From Omphalotus guepiniiformis (taxonomy: Eukaryota; Basidiomycota; Agaricomycetes; Agaricales; Omphalotaceae): a stretch of 64,000 bases of DNA. This document shows, one piece after another, positions 33,544 through 46,945 of the stretch. The stretch spans positions 992,001 through 1,056,000 of the forward strand of contig JAQOOI010000063.1 of NCBI GenBank assembly GCA_028554645.1, read 5' to 3'. The notes under the pieces are model-generated. The model ran no database searches. It saw only the letters and a program-made list of their open reading frames with translations, and was not told where the DNA came from. Within the stretch, counting starts at the first letter, position 1; every line of letters begins with the position of its first letter. Made by a program: the position numbers and the translations under genes.

Positions 33544-35719
33544 ATGTCCGCCAGAGAAATATCATTAAAGTACACAGAATTACCTAGCTGGCAGCCTTCT
33601 ACTAAAGAGCACGTATCTCAGGTATTTCGGAAATATGGCAATTCTCTTGGGCCAGATGTCTTGGACTTCCTAGAACAAATTTTGGACGCTCATGACATCG
33701 AAGAAGAGGATGTCGAGTCCTCAGTCGAGACTCTCGCGAAAGAATATAACAAGCAAGATGGTGAAGAATACTATGCTATAATCGTTGTTGCCGCTAACGT
33801 TCTTCAACTAAGACGCGTCAATGAAGGTCTCTACAGAAGTGTTACAAAGAGTATACGAATTACTTCAAGATCAAGGCCAATCGGAAACTGCAATGGAATC
33901 CTTAGATCCCGATAGCCATCTTCATTTCATTGATGCTTTCGATATGCCTGGCTGGAGGTGGTCCATCGAACGTGGTACTTTCGAGAAGTACGTTCCCTCA
34001 TTCTGACTTTCGTTCATAATTGAACAAATACAGGGTTCCTGGTATCCTAACTATGTCAGGTTCGGCCGAATCGCGTGTGTTTTCAATCCGTGACCGTCTC
34101 AATGTAATCAAGCAATGTGTGTTGCGAAACGAGCATTTTGCTCCGTCCACACTCCCGTCAAGAGATCGTGATCGCCTTGTCACGGTGCATCTGCTTTTTT
34201 GTTTATTTGACCGCGTATTGACAAACTTGCGCGAAGCTGAAATCTACCAAACAATTGTTAGGTCGAGCTGGCGAGCGCTTTCTTCTCCTAGGTATGCTTG
34301 CCCACTCCAAGGAAGGGAAGCTCTGTCTGGAAGACACGGACGGAAGAGTTGAACTAGATTTCTCAAAACTGGTACGGTAAATTTGTTTGCATCACGTATG
34401 TCTTGTGATGTCGTTTAGGACGAGCCGGGCGATGGCTTCTTCACAGAAGGCTGCTTTGCACTAGTAGAGGGTGAATATACCGAAGACGGTACTCTGGATA
34501 TTATTGCGATCGGCCAGCCTCCATGCGAGTCTAGACAGACTGCGCGGTATGTCAACTTCTACCTACGTATCGCAACCTCGGTTTCTAACAGGCTTAGTTC
34601 GATATATGGGCACATCGACTTCTTGGGAAAAGGAGCCACTTCCCTTTTGGAAGATGTATAGTACCATTTACTATGCGAGGATGCATAATCGTTGACTCCC
34701 AATGCAGGAGCTGTTCTCAAAGCGAGTGCGAGAAGAATTGTCCGATCTCCATTTCTTTTTTCTCTCAGACGTCTGGTTGGATCATCCGCTTACACTCTCT
34801 GGCCTTGGGAAAATGTTCGACAACTGTATTCAGAACAATTTTATTCCCAAACTTGTCGTGCTATGTGGCAACTTTACAAGTCGTTCAATTGTGCATGGGA
34901 ACGCGCGCGATATACAGCGCTATCAAGGTTGGCAGCAGGAGCTTCACTCCGCATTCGTTCGGGCTCACTTTTTTTAAAAGAAAATTTCGACGCGTTGGCG
35001 GACCTTATATCGTCCTATCCGGCAATAGCACGCACAACTCACTTCGTCTTTGTACCTGGTCCATTGGACCTCACTGTGAACTCTACTTTACCTCGGCGTC
35101 AGCTGCTTTCAAGCTTCACGTCCCGCCTGAAAGCGAAAGTTCCACGAGTACATTTCGGATCTAATCCATGTCGAATCAAATTCTTCGATCAGGAAATTGT
35201 CGTTTTTAGGGAAGACTGTATGGCAAAGATGCTACGAAATGTTGTTGGTACTGGGGTCAAGCCTGACACAAGCAGCGACGACCTCAAACGATTTGTGAGA
35301 ATACGTTTCGATTTGCTTTAACACCCACCCACTAATTTGAAATGAAGCTCGTACAAACAATATTGGACCAGGCGCATCTCAGTCCATTGACGATTGGTGT
35401 CCAGTCAATATTATCAGACTATGATCATGCTCTTCGCTTATATCCCTTGCCCACCGCGGTGAGATCATGTCCTTCCTTCGAGTCCTTTATTCTGACCCTT
35501 TGAGGTGCAGCTCATACTGGCAGATAAATATGACAGGTATAAAATTACTTATACTGGATGCCATGTTTTCAATCCAGGAAGTTTTATTGGAAGCTCATTT
35601 GTGTTCTCAACCTACAAGCCAGCGGAAATAAATTCAGAAGAATGGTAAGCGTGTCATCGTAATAAGGATGCCTTAGGCTCATGGAGATTAGCGTGCTAGA
35701 ACTAGATTCTGAAGCTTGA
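33544..35719 (+). CDS. dpb2: DNA polymerase epsilon subunit B (Dpb2/POLE2)
   Basis: About 520 residues from about eleven exons, all GT-AG. The N-terminal helical domain ([29 protein letters not shown]) is followed by an OB-fold ([60 protein letters not shown]) and a calcineurin-like phosphoesterase domain that is inactive in this family ([53 protein letters not shown]). The C-terminus [18 protein letters not shown] and [11 protein letters not shown] matches Dpb2. It is the essential second subunit of polymerase epsilon and links it to the CMG helicase via GINS. The last exon is only about 25 nt, after an intron at about 35648-35692. Confidence 0.93.
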
Positions 35720-35897
35720 TCCTTTTGGACGCATTTCATCCATCGCTATCATGCAACCATAATTATTTCCAGTGGGTTGTGTAGTCTGCAATCAGATTGT
35801 TGCGTCAAGAGTCAAGTCTGTTAAAGCAAAGGCTACATTGTGATAAAATATGCTGCTTCTAAACCCGGCAGTCTTGATAAACATTTGTAGTACTCGC

Positions 35898-37588
35898 TCA
35901 ATCATCTTTTTCTTTTATATTTTCATCATCCTCCCCTTCGTCTTCGTCGTCTGATCGGTCATCGGCAGCATCGGATGTTACCAAGGCTCTAGAGACTGCA
36001 GGTCAGGAAATGAACCAGAGAAATGTCAAAGCGACTTGCCTAGCAAGGATTCGTAGGATGAGATAGTACCAGAACAAATTTAACAATTGGAGCAAGACTA
36101 GCGGCGCAAATACTTGGTACTTCATCCACCAATTGAGATAAGTGCCATTTGCCCAAATCCAGACTTTGGACGTTTCACTACAACGCTGCTCTAGTGACAT
36201 CATCTCGGGGAAGAAAGAGCGACGCACGGAATGAGATCGTATTCGAACCACACTGACCAAAGAATGTAGAAATTAAGAATGTGTCGGAAATATCTATGCG
36301 TGAAATCAGCTTGAGTGATAACACAATTCGCGATTGTACACACGTCCAGACAAAGATAAAGATGCCGAAAGACACCATTTTGGCTCGATCGAAATGAATG
36401 TAGTTGAGCATTTTCGAAAACTAAGGGATGAGTGAGGGACAGCATTGTTGGCAAAAAAAGGTAGCTTACACCCAAACATGCATCAGGAATGTCCATACTC
36501 ATGAACACAGCGTTTCCAATGAGGGTGAGATTAACGAGGTAGCTCCATCTAAAGTGCTAATGAGCAAACACACGAGATCTCACAGTCGTTGTACCAACCC
36601 AACCAACCAAATCGTCACTATGTGATGTGCGACCAATTCCGTATAATCTTTGCGAGGCTTCTCCAAACCGAGGATAAGGACCAGAAGCTGTTGCAACCAG
36701 TAGGCCATTTGCATGAGATAGTAGCGTTTTAGTTCAGGTTTCATGTCCCAATGTGGGTAGTCTATCCAAAAATATTCAGTACGGAACCACCAAGTAGGAA
36801 GTTCGCTCATAATTTTCTGGGAAACAGGTCAAAGTTACGCTAAACGAATATACGGAAAGACATACGCAGCCATAAGCAAACATGATGGTGAAGTAAACCA
36901 CTGCGTATCCCTGTTCACCAAAGCGATCCAATTTCTGCTCCTTACGCAGCCCGAAGTATCTTGCAATAGGGCGACATAGGTTGACGGTGATGAGTTGACG
37001 AAAGAGAGAGAAGAAGACGACATAATAGGCTATGAAGAGCAGATCAAACCAGCCTTTTTGATAACGAGGATCATCCGAGTTGGATGTCGTCACGGGGTGG
37101 GAGAGGAATATGAATGGTGCAAACGGGTTGCGAAGATTGTCTTGACCCAGGTACCGCGTTAGAAAAGGAGAAACGAGCTCCCAGTTGAGGTAAAGAATCA
37201 ACGGAACCAGCAAAACCTTGAACGAAGATCGTGGAGCCGAAAAGAAAGGTCAATCCCAACACACAGTAGTTAGGAGAGCAGACAGACGTGGCTGAACTGC
37301 CCAGCGCAACCATGGCGAGACAGGCGGCAATCCCTGATTCCTGAAAGATGGAGAAGCAACACGCTCTGGAGTAACATCGCCCAGTGGCCTGTAACTCGAG
37401 ACATTAGGACACAGATAGGCTACGAGGTTAGAGCGCACGTCTGAGGTAAAAATGGACCGGTGAGGTGGTGAGCAGGGTCTTGCCTTTGAAATAAATGAGC
37501 CAGAAAGCAAGAAATAGCAATGCAATAAATGGGCATACTCGATTCCATTAGTGAAGACCTTCATAGAGCTAGCTCGTCTACGTGCCAT
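35898..37588 (-). CDS. lag1: Ceramide synthase (Lag1/Lac1, TLC domain)
   Basis: About 420 residues with the TLC (TRAM-Lag1-CLN8) membrane domain. The start at 37588 (MARRRASSMKVFTNGIE) is basic. Membrane segments include SALLTTVLLVPLILYLNW, WFDLLFIAYYVVFFSLFRQL and GYAVVYFTIMFAYGC; the Lag1 motif region has YPHWDMKPELKRYYLMQMAYWLQQLL, then the catalytic histidine pair in KDYTELVAHHIVTIWLVGW and DIPDACLGFSKMLNYI. The tail is strongly acidic (DDRSDDEDEGEDDEN), a likely CK2 target as in yeast Lag1/Lac1 (inference). It N-acylates sphingoid bases at the ER. One intron (36039-35989) is GC-AG (AG|GCAAGT). Its start codon lies 53 bp from the rex3 start on the other strand. Confidence 0.93.
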
Positions 37589-37641
37589 TGGAGGAATTGA
37601 GGAATTGAGAAAGACGCGTCTGAAAAAGTACGGACCCTGAC

Positions 37642-39740
37642 ATGTTCTCTTCACTCGGTCTGTTTCAATCCTTGCTCTGTCCTGAACGAGACTCTTGCTC
37701 CCGTCCTCAATGTCTCTTTTCTCATCGCAATCCAGCAGAATTGCCTCCTTCAGTCTCTCTTACTATTCCTATAGATGAGCAGAATAGCCAAATCGTCGCG
37801 CCAATGTCCTCTGCTGTGCCTTCAACCTCAAGCTCTTCAAAGATTGTTCCAGCGAAACGCTCAGTCAATTCTTCTCCTCTTCGTGCACAGTCCACTAGAA
37901 CTGCGACACCCAGTGAGCCCCCAAAGAAACTCCAGAAGCTTGGGTCCACACAGAGATCGCAGGCACTACCAACAGCGCAGACAACCTCCGTATGCTGCCT
38001 CATGTACTTCTATAATCGAGCGATGACGATTTGATTACAGACAGGTGCACCTGTACTCAGAATTCAGCCTGCACTTTCGCAGGTTGCTATTCCAGTCCGC
38101 CAGGTATGCACGCTGTTCTGTCCCCCCTGGTGAAGCCCCCTAGTAATTTCTATTTCTCAAGGCAATGCTGAAGACGCTATATGACCATTTCGTCGTCCTG
38201 TATGACGATATCTTACCTGCTAATCCAACAGTTGCCTCAGAGCATGCCCTTAGACAGGAGGAAGAGGTTTACAGTAAATCCAACAAGTTCACATATCGTA
38301 ACGTGTGACTATACCTCTTCTTCCCTCTGCTTATTTGCTTAATTATTTGCAGGCTGTCATTCAATCTGTAGCTGCTTTAAAACGCCGCCCCGTCCCCACC
38401 TCTCTCTCGCATGCTTCTGTCGGTACTGAAGGCGATCTTGCAGCTCGCGCGGCGGCTCAGAAATCTATAGCTGCCTTGCATGTAACCGCGGAACTGCTTG
38501 AGCCTTACCTTATGTCGATGGATGTTATGCGATCGTTTGGGTATATTTTAGAAGTTCCTCCCGGATCCGGAGGTTCCGAGCCTACGAAAGTAGGTCAGCC
38601 CGTAAGATGTGAAAGGTGTGGAGAAGTTTTTGTTGTTCGGAACATAAGCCCTGAAACAGGCAATCGAGATTGCTTGTACCATTGGGGGAGGCCATACAGT
38701 CGAGTTGTCAACGGTAAAGCGTCGCCTGCTTCTAGCAAACGGGGAAGTTCAAACTTTTGTTTGCCTTTTCAGGAGAACGAGTACGAACGTACAACTGCTG
38801 CTCCAAGCCTGTATCAGAGGAGGGCTGCGTTCAGGGTCCGCATGTATTCTATGAATCAGACCCAGAAACGTTACATCAACGTCATGGTTTCTCATTTCTT
38901 GCCTCCCCCTCCCCGTCCTCTTCCAATTCCTCCGATATCTCTCCATCAAAGTCAACCATTCTCGACGTAGTTGCTCTAGATTGTGAAATGATCTATACTA
39001 CCGGTGGCATGCGGATCGCGCGTGTGTCGGTCGTGGACGGCTCTGGTGCCCGTGTTTTCGACGAGTTAGTTCGAATGGACGAAGGTGTTGAGGTCCTCGA
39101 CTTCAACACGCGTTTTTCTGGCATAACACCAGACATGTACAACGAAGGCGCCCTTCTCCCTCTCGCGTCTATCCGGAAATCGCTGGAAACATTTGTTGGA
39201 AAGGATACAATCCTGATCGGCCATGCTTTGGAGAACGACCTGAAGACATTGCGGGTGGTGCATCACCGATGTGTAGATACTGTAACGTTGTATCCACATC
39301 CCAGAGGTGCGCCGTATAGGAGGGCGTTGCGAGATTTGTTTGTACCAGTTTTTTCAGATATAATATCGCGTCGCTCACTTGGTTTCTCTTGTTAAAGGGC
39401 TCGAGAACACCTGAATACAAGGATTCAGGAAGGCGGTGGGTCAACAGGACATTCGTCGCTGGAAGACGCCGTTGCTACATTGGATCTTGTTCGATCGTAT
39501 TTGATCAACAATTCTAAGGGACGACCAAAGAATCCATCCTTGCCATCATCGATTCAGAGTCCGACTCCGTCAACTGCGCAGCAAGTACCGACTAAACCCA
39601 CTCCAACGCGGACATCCACGAATATATTCCCACACCGAGCATCTCATATGGGTGTAGGGGGATCGAGAAACACTAAACCTGATTCTTCTAAGTCCCGGAT
39701 TGGTTTCCCTTCCAATGTTATCAAGAACTCCGGGTCTTAG
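37642..39740 (+). CDS. rex3: RNA exonuclease Rex3-like
   Basis: About 570 residues, six exons, all GT-AG. The N-terminus has a CCCH-type finger (C-x5-C-x4-C-x3-H in LLCPERDSCSRPQCLFSHR), as in Rex3 proteins. A disordered Ser/Pro region follows, then a second cysteine cluster (RCERCGEVFVV, then CLYHWG and TYNCCSKPVSEEGC). The DEDDh exonuclease domain begins DVVALDCEMIYTTGG and has DFNTRFSGIT, GHALENDLKTL and, near the end, GHSSLEDAVATL, giving all acidic ligands and the general-base histidine. Rex3 trims RNase MRP RNA and other small RNAs. The C-terminal 80 residues are Ser/Pro-rich. Divergent from lag1 with a 53-bp gap. Confidence 0.9.
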
Positions 39741-40189
39741 GCCCTCAAATTGCGTTGGTATATACGCCTCATGCTGTTAAGATTTTCCCTGATTACTCGA
39801 TACCGACAGGTACGGTACTATGTCGCCGATACTTTTTTTGCTGTTCTTCATGCTGTAAATGTAATGCAAGTTTCACTGGGCAGAGAAATCATTACCTTGC
39901 ATTGTATAATATATCTGAGGTATTATTTATCAGCATCGTTGTATAGCCGGGGCCAGCATGAGTCTCATCCTTGACTTGCGTTTGTAGTGTAAGGACTTGA
40001 GGTTGATGAACGTTTGCTCAAAGTTGGAATGGCTGACGAACTCTCGCTTTGACCTATTTAAAAGGATCACGTGCCCTAAATACGCCGTCTTTGGGCATTT
40101 ACGAACATTGCCACACAGCTTACTTTTGATACTACTCTATGCACCATATCTGAAGGCGTACTATCGATATCAATATAGTTCACGCGTGA
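39741..40189. other. Intergenic region, rex3 to rrn7
   Basis: About 450 bp with the rex3 3' UTR and rrn7 promoter. TATTTAAA at 40055-40062, about 130 bp before the rrn7 ATG, is a weak TATA candidate. No gene seen. Confidence 0.45.
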
Positions 40190-42765
40190 ATGGCACCCAA
40201 ACGCCGCTGTCCTGTTTGCGGCTCCAAGCAATGGCATAAGGAACCGTCTAGTGGCCTCATAGCATGCAGCGAAGGGCATATCCTCCAGGTACGCTCTTAT
40301 CCTGATGTCCTTGGAGGAGGAAGGTCATAACGTGCAGGCCATCTTTTTGGGACTCATACGGTGCTAATTCTTTAGAATTACCGCAATGAAACCAACGAAG
40401 CTGAGGATTTGGGAAACCACATGATGAAGAAACGGACCTTGAAATCGAACAGGGAAAAGGAGGAAAGAAGGAGCAAGGCTGATCCGAAACGTTCGTCGTT
40501 TCGCATTGCTTCCTGAATAACGGTTAACGTAGATCGTTTGCAAATGCTATCTGACGCTGTCGCGATGGCGGACTATTGGACTTGCGCTAACAGTGTATCA
40601 CGGGTCTCGAGGCCGTTATTTTTACTTCCAATGCCAGCAACTCATTCTTCGAAAACAAATTACTGCCTTGACGAGGATATGGAATTTGCCTGTTGAGTTC
40701 GAGGTTCGTTACCTTGTGGCCGCTTCGCTCTTGTTACTTACATTCTAATGATTGTTCACGATCTTTTCTCTTTTTGGTTGATGCGTCCATGCGGCCACCT
40801 GTCTTTCGTCACCTAATGCTTACCTCGATACGCGCTGTGCTTCGCAGATGATATGCAGGGACATTTGGGCTCTCCACCTCAGCATGTTACCGGAACCACC
40901 GCCGGCTGAGCCTCTGTTTGGTGATTTGGCTGAACAACACCAAGGCCCTAATGAAAAGAATCCATTGAAGCATTACCACACTTCAGGCTCGAGATATTAC
41001 CGCTCTCAGTCCGAATCGCCATCTCGTTCTCGACCCATGAATGTCCAAACAAGGGCATCGACACCCGACACGCGTCCCACTTCCCCTGCACCTTCTGAAT
41101 CACCTTCCTCGGCATCAGACGACAATGACGATGATGAATCCGGAAAGGAAGGCAGAGGGAGGAAGGCCGATCATGCATTCAAGAATGTTTCAGACCAGTA
41201 CGAAGGTGAAACTGATCCTGAACTCGCGGAGCTGCTCCGGCAAAATTCTGAATCCGAACATGAGGAAGAAGATGACTTTGGGAGTGGTGATGACAAGCCT
41301 GCTTCATCTTCGAAAGCGGGGCAAAGACGCAAACGAGGACATTATGCGTTCGAGGAACCTGCCAACAATATTGCCGTTCTGGTCGTGGCGTGTTGGACTT
41401 TACGCCTACCTATCCTCTACCGAGACTTCACAAGGTGAGTGTATTCATTCCCGCAACCTTGTGTCGTGTCTCAATGCATATCGCAATCGTGCTTTGATTC
41501 TAGACATATCGAGTCTTACGAGTTGCCCTACTTGGATCCTGTTCGGCTATTACCCCGCAGTATGGTCGCACACTTGACTAAACATAATATTCAGGCGCTG
41601 TCTCCACCGGTGAGCATGTTTGTCTGTCACACGTTTTCGCAAAGGCGCAGCTGTTGACACCGTCTCGTCTAGCACGCTCCAAAGACACTTGTATTGCACG
41701 GGCTCGTCTCACACCTAGCAAAGCAATTGTATCACTCTTATGGTATAGTCACCCCAGAGGCAAATGCAGCCCCTGTACTGTGGCGGGTTATAGAGAGCTT
41801 AGGCGGCACACGTAAGTAACGCGGACCTTTCGTTAAGAGACTCAGGTGAATTGAGACAGCTTGTACCAGCAACGTTATACGATATGACGAAACGATTGTC
41901 ATTCAGGTTGTCTCTACCGCTGGCATTGCATCATTCATTAGTACCTGGACTGCGACAAATGAATGCAAGAGACCCAGAGATTCACAAGTACGACAATGTG
42001 CCAGTAGAGGTGAGCTTGATGGCGGCCGCGATCGTGGTCTTGAAGATGGTATATGGCCTGGACGGAAAGGAGAGGTCGGCATGTCTCACAGCGGCTCGTC
42101 TGAGAGAAGTGCTTGTGCTTATGCGTCTATAGATCACCAAAGGAACCACATGATCCAGCTTTCGCCTTGCCACGAAAAGACGAATTCCTAAAGTTGGTAA
42201 CGGAGCTACAGAAGAAGGATTTGGAGAAGGAAGCAGTGCTGAGTAACTCGGAAAACGCAACGTAAGTAGCTACAGTCTGCCTCCATGGGGCAGCGGATCT
42301 GAATGCATTTAGATCTGCGGAGGAGGTGGATGAGGCGAAGCTAGATGAGTATCTGGCTTTCTGCGAACGGACGCTTCTTAGACCTGACGAAAAGGAAGGT
42401 AGGTTCTGGACTTATGAAAAACGAAAAATCTGCCTGATTCACTTGTTACAGACGATAACATATTAGCGAGCCACTTTCCGGTTTCGAGAACGGATGGGGA
42501 GGGGGAGAGCGTAAGAGTAGCTGACTCAGAACGCCGGCCGAGACTGTGGGCACCGTTGCCGGGGACAGGGGACGGGGGAGTCCGGCCCGGGGCAGAATAT
42601 AGAATATACGACTCATCAGACGTGCTAGGAAGCATGGAAGAAGAAAGCGAAACAGTAATTGGACGAGCTGCATTGTTGACGGGAGTAGGAGAGACGTATA
42701 TTTGTGGAATTGTGGAAAAGTATGAAAGACGAGTAATTAGATGGTTCAAACGTGGAGAGAAATAA
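40190..42765 (+). CDS. rrn7: RNA polymerase I core factor subunit Rrn7 / TAF1B
   Basis: About 600 residues. Starts MAPKRRCPVCGSKQWHKEPSSG, the Rrn7-type zinc ribbon (CPVC...C..H, with ACSEGHILQNYRNE). Then LYHGSRGRYFYFQCQQLILRKQI and ICRDIWALHLSML, the TFIIB-like cyclin folds; an acidic/Ser insertion (DDNDDDESGKEG..., about residues 180-290) follows; then HYAFEEPANNIAVLVVACWTLRLPILYRDFTRHIESYELPYLDPV, a second cyclin fold, and a C-terminus ending YERRVIRWFKRGEK. About ten GT-AG introns. It is part of the core factor / SL1 complex that recruits Pol I to rDNA. The intron at about 40491-40587 is longer than average. Identity confident from the zinc ribbon and cyclin-fold motifs. Confidence 0.88.
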
Positions 42766-42909
42766 ATATAGGACATATTAATAATTTCCCAGCGACTCCT
42801 TGTGTTTTTTCCATCAACTCTGATTTCCTTCGGCTTCGCCAACGTTTGGTTTGGGCTGGTTTGGGTTGAGATGAGAGACTTGCCTGTTTAACAGATACCA
42901 CCAAGATCA

Positions 42910-45410
42910 ATGCGTCGGCTTGCCTCTGTGTTTTCAAAGCGGGACAAGGACAGCAAGAAGGACATTCTCGACGTTGAGCTGTCCACTCCTAGCGACCCTT
43001 CTCACTCTTCTGCCTCCTCTGCGGGTTCTGCTTCGCTCAGCCTACAGACACCAGAAGATTCTCCTCTCTCTCTCATCAACACTCCAACTGCTAAATCCAA
43101 GTCTTGGTTCCCTTGGCTTCCTAGAAAGGCTTCGGTTCGTGGTCAATGGTCTCCGCCTGTTCTTCGTCAGCCTCCTCTAGGAAACCGATTTCCTCCAGTT
43201 CACTCTGATTCAGACTCAGCGTCATATTTCGACGACTTTGACAACGACAATGACAATGATCTCCCCTCTTCTCTCCCTGCTGACGCCAAATTCCGGCAGG
43301 TCCTTCGCATCTTAACTGAGAACAGCCTTGCGTTTCGGTCGTCTTCCGCGCCTTTCGTATGGCTTCCCAGTCAGCCTCTATATCCCCGTTCCGTCAATAC
43401 TATCCGTCTCTTGCCGAGCCCTCAAACACTCGCTTCGACGGTGCATAGGAAGCGTCTGTTGCGCAGACTGCAGGGTCATCTTTCGCCCGCTGAAGTAGAT
43501 TCTATTGTCGCCTTTAGTCGCAGACGCACACCCGAGTCCGTTCCACCGTCAGCAACTCAGACATTTGACGAGAGGGCTCCTTTACAGTCTGAACGCATTT
43601 CTTCCTACAGCCCAGGTCTACGTCGGTGGATTGAGCGTCCTCCATTTGAGGATCGCGTTCTGGTCTGGACTGTCGAAGGCGACTCTGTTTCCTGTCAGCG
43701 AGTCACCAACTCCAAGTTCGCCCTCGCTGCACTCGAGTTCTCAGAGTTCATCGAGGCCATGGCTGATGGTGGTATCTCATCGCCGCCGCCGCCGCTTCAG
43801 CAACCTCTCGGCCCGTTGCAAACATCCCCATTGGAACCTGTCTCACCCGCATCGGACGCACAATCTTCGTCATCAAGTGCTTCGTCTCATATTTCATGTA
43901 AGTGTCATTCATGGTAACATACATTCATCCTGGCTTACATCTGATTTCCGTCACAGCCTCTTGTTCACATTCCAAGCCTAGTCTTACTCCCCCGTTACTT
44001 GTGCCATCGCCACTTCGTAACCAGACCACCCCCATGGGATCACCTACTAAGCCTCGACAAGAGGAGTTTGGGATCCTCTCCAAACGACCCGTTCTTGTCA
44101 AGTCACCCGTTGAAATGGGAGAAGCATCGTCTTTGGCATCATCCAATAATACTACCAAGCGTGGTGTCCGCTTTGCCGAAGATGACAAAGAGGACAACAT
44201 TCCTATTGGTTATGTTATGCGGATAAAAAAGCAGCGTGAAGAGAAAGCTCGGTTTCTTCGCGAGCAGAAGGAGAGACGCATGTTCGAGGATGACCGAACC
44301 AAGGTTGAAGAGGAGCGACGGCGTAGAGATCAGGAGCGAAGGCAGTGGGAGCAGGAGAGGGCGGCTTGGGAGAAAGAGAAGAGGGCAATGGAGGAAGAGA
44401 GAAAGAAGAGGGTATATGCAGAAGAGGTGATTGCAGCGAGGCAGCGTGCTGAATCTTCAAGGAATGGCATGCGAATTTCGACTTCTTCCGCCTCCTTGAG
44501 GGAACCAGAACGTAATACACAGGAGTCGAAGCGGTATTCACGAGCTGTGTACGATATGCCGCACGTTCCGCGGAGACAAGGTTCGGAAGCTGCTATTAGC
44601 CCTTCTTCTTCCCCGTCTCCACGCAATTCCTCACCGGGTAGCTCGCGGTCACCCAGCATCGCTGGGCATTCCAATGCCGGCGGTAGCAATAATTTGCATC
44701 CTCAGCATGCTTATTCGAGACCGACATCTCTACATTCTGCCGTGTCGTCTGAGGACGTGCGACTGAACAAACGTCATTCCGCTGCTTCTGTTTCGTCTCA
44801 TAGACCTTCCAATGATCGTACGGCGTCTTACCCAGTATGGTCTGGAAGCCATAGCAGTCTCTTAGTCCCACCTGTGCCCCAAATTCCGCCTGCAGACATG
44901 CCGTTGCTTCCTCCTTCAGCTCCTTTCATGATGAATCATTATTCTCGAAGGTCTAATCATTCGCTTTCTCCCGTATCGAATGGTTCCTCGTCGTCGCGAC
45001 CTCGTCTACCTAGCAATGGCAGTAGTGACTCGCTCAACAGACGGTCAATTCATAGTCGACAAGATTCATCCCCTGCCAGACGATCAGAGCATGGCTCTGC
45101 GCCTCCTTCACCGGCATCCTCGCCGCATAGAACACATCGTCGCAGGACAAGTGATGATAGTAGTCGACGTTTGTCTCTAGCCAACACTTCCTCATCTTCT
45201 CACTCGCCGCCGAGTGCTATGTCTAGAGGCCGGCCCATGCATCCCGCGTACATGCAACAAAATCTTCCTAGTCCCTGGACAGCAATGCCTTCGCAATTAG
45301 GGAGACCGCCGACGACAATGCCTTATACCATGCCAAGTTCTCATAGTTACGTTAACATAGGCAATAGCATGAGGTTTACGCCTACTAGGAGTCAAACAGC
45401 TTTTTCGTGA
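42910..45410 (+). CDS. Ser/Pro-rich coiled-coil protein of unknown function
   Basis: About 810 residues with one intron (43898-43956, GT-AG). The N-terminal third carries a folded-looking stretch: ADAKFRQVLRILTENSLAFRSSSAPFVWLPSQPLYPRSVNTIRLLPS, followed by LRRLQGHLSPAEVDSIVAFSRRR and LRRWIERPPFEDRVLVWTVEGD. A second part starts RGVRFAEDDKEDNIPIGYVMRIKKQREEKARFL and continues as a charged coiled coil of about 80 residues. The remaining 330 residues are Ser/Pro/His-rich and disordered. RGVRFAEDD resembles the RVxF-like phosphatase or cytoskeletal docking context but is not diagnostic. I do not recognise the family; conserved basidiomycete proteins of this make-up exist, as I recall. No membrane segment or signal peptide. 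Confidence 0.75.
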
Positions 45411-46945
45411 TGCGGGTCTTGATCCTACTTTCCGGACAAAGATACTTCCGATCTACTTTCCCCCTTTCTAATACCTTCCGAACGCCGTCTTTTGCTTCTC
45501 TCCATTCATTGACTTTTGAATACGGTTTACTCACAGTATACAAAGTATTTTTGGACAGATCATGGACTTTGTATCCAATTCTCTATTATACGGTGTGCTT
45601 CTCACCTTCCCTCCCTATCTACTTGTTGTGTTCAGAGTTCTACCAACCGTTTTTCGCTCCTTACCCATATACTCTTTTAGTTGCACCTCGAGGCGATATA
45701 TTCAATCTTGTCTTACATTCAGTCATTACTCGAAGGTCTCGCGGTCATGTACAATTCAGCTTCACATACCCTCTCTGTCTCTTTCACATATCCATCCCTT
45801 CGCGCTCTGATTCTTCGACGAGCTCCTCACATTGCAGCTGTTGCTTCCACGCATCGGACCTTCTCAGGCACGCCACTCTCCATGGCCATACTCAATCTCA
45901 AGCAAACTTCTCGGTCACTCCAAGGCACCTGACAATACTTCCATCAATCAGGACACACTCTACATATTATTCCTCTGCATACCGTACATCGGCTTCCATT
46001 TAATCTCATCAGGACTAGATTCTTCGGACGTTCTTCTGTCGCTTTCTCAGACTTTCTTCATTTTGGTTGTTCCGCAGTCATATCAATCATCGTCACTCTG
46101 TTTCATTCTTCATATGTTCCAGCATTTCGGCGTCTTTGCCGCCCTCAACCGCAAATGTATTTCTCTCTTCTTTTTCATGTTATATTTTATCGACCATTTA
46201 TCAGATTGTGAAATATCCCAACCCAGTTCATGTCGTACATACATTATATGGATAAGAGCTTGAAAGATCAAATCCTGACTTGAGTCTCGAGGTATAGAGC
46301 ATGCAACTACAATCCGAGTGCTGTACTGCTGTCGTAATCAGTAATATGTCCAGTGATGTGAACATGAATCTGCCTACATGCTGTCAAAGCTGTATATATG
46401 GTCGGAACTTTTTCCTCCGTTGATGGTCGAATACAATTCGATTTCATCAATACATCGAGCGTTGATTTGCTTCCAGACCACAATGCACATGTCAGTATAA
46501 ATTGATTATCTGAATTACAATAAGAATGACACAGCTGCAGCATAGTTTACAGGTATTTTACATCGACACACAATTGAAGCCAGTTATGTACGGCACCAAA
46601 TGTTTTGACACGAACCGGACAGGAACTGTTTCAGTCATTGCTAGAGCTTGGCGTCAAATCAAATGATTTCTACGAGTCCAATAGTCTCGAGAATGAAGAT
46701 GAGTGCTTAATGAATTCGAGACGTACTCAGTTTGAGGCCTATTTCATACACCTAGGAAGTCGATGTGGCTCCTGTAGGTCCTGTGTTCTTGTTGAGCTTC
46801 TTTCCGGACCTTGCCTTAAAGTTCAAGGGGCCCGGCGGGGCGTGATGCTTGCTCTTAGTAGCCACGTGGCATTCAGTTTCCGGGTGAGTCTGACAACATC
46901 ATCCGCTGGCGAGTTCAACCTTTTTGGTTGGCACTTTCCTCTTCA
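45411..46945. other. Long intergenic region before erj5
   Basis: About 1.5 kb, the longest gap in the window. The first 700 bp are CT-rich and include several overlapping open frames on the plus strand (Ser/Leu/Phe-rich translations) with no family features; I read them as 3' UTR. The rest is AT-rich. No tRNA-like box pattern, repeat array or transposon feature seen. A non-coding RNA cannot be excluded. Confidence 0.45.

Noticed and set aside
36600..37250. In-frame stop in the lag1 reading near CWD
   Set aside because: It lies inside a normal GT-AG intron (ACT|GTGTGT to CAAG|GTT), which joins LLTT to VLLVPL.
45407..46263. Several overlapping plus-strand open frames after the Ser-rich coiled-coil gene
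   Set aside because: CT-rich, low-complexity translations in competing frames, no splice logic and no motif; read as 3' UTR.
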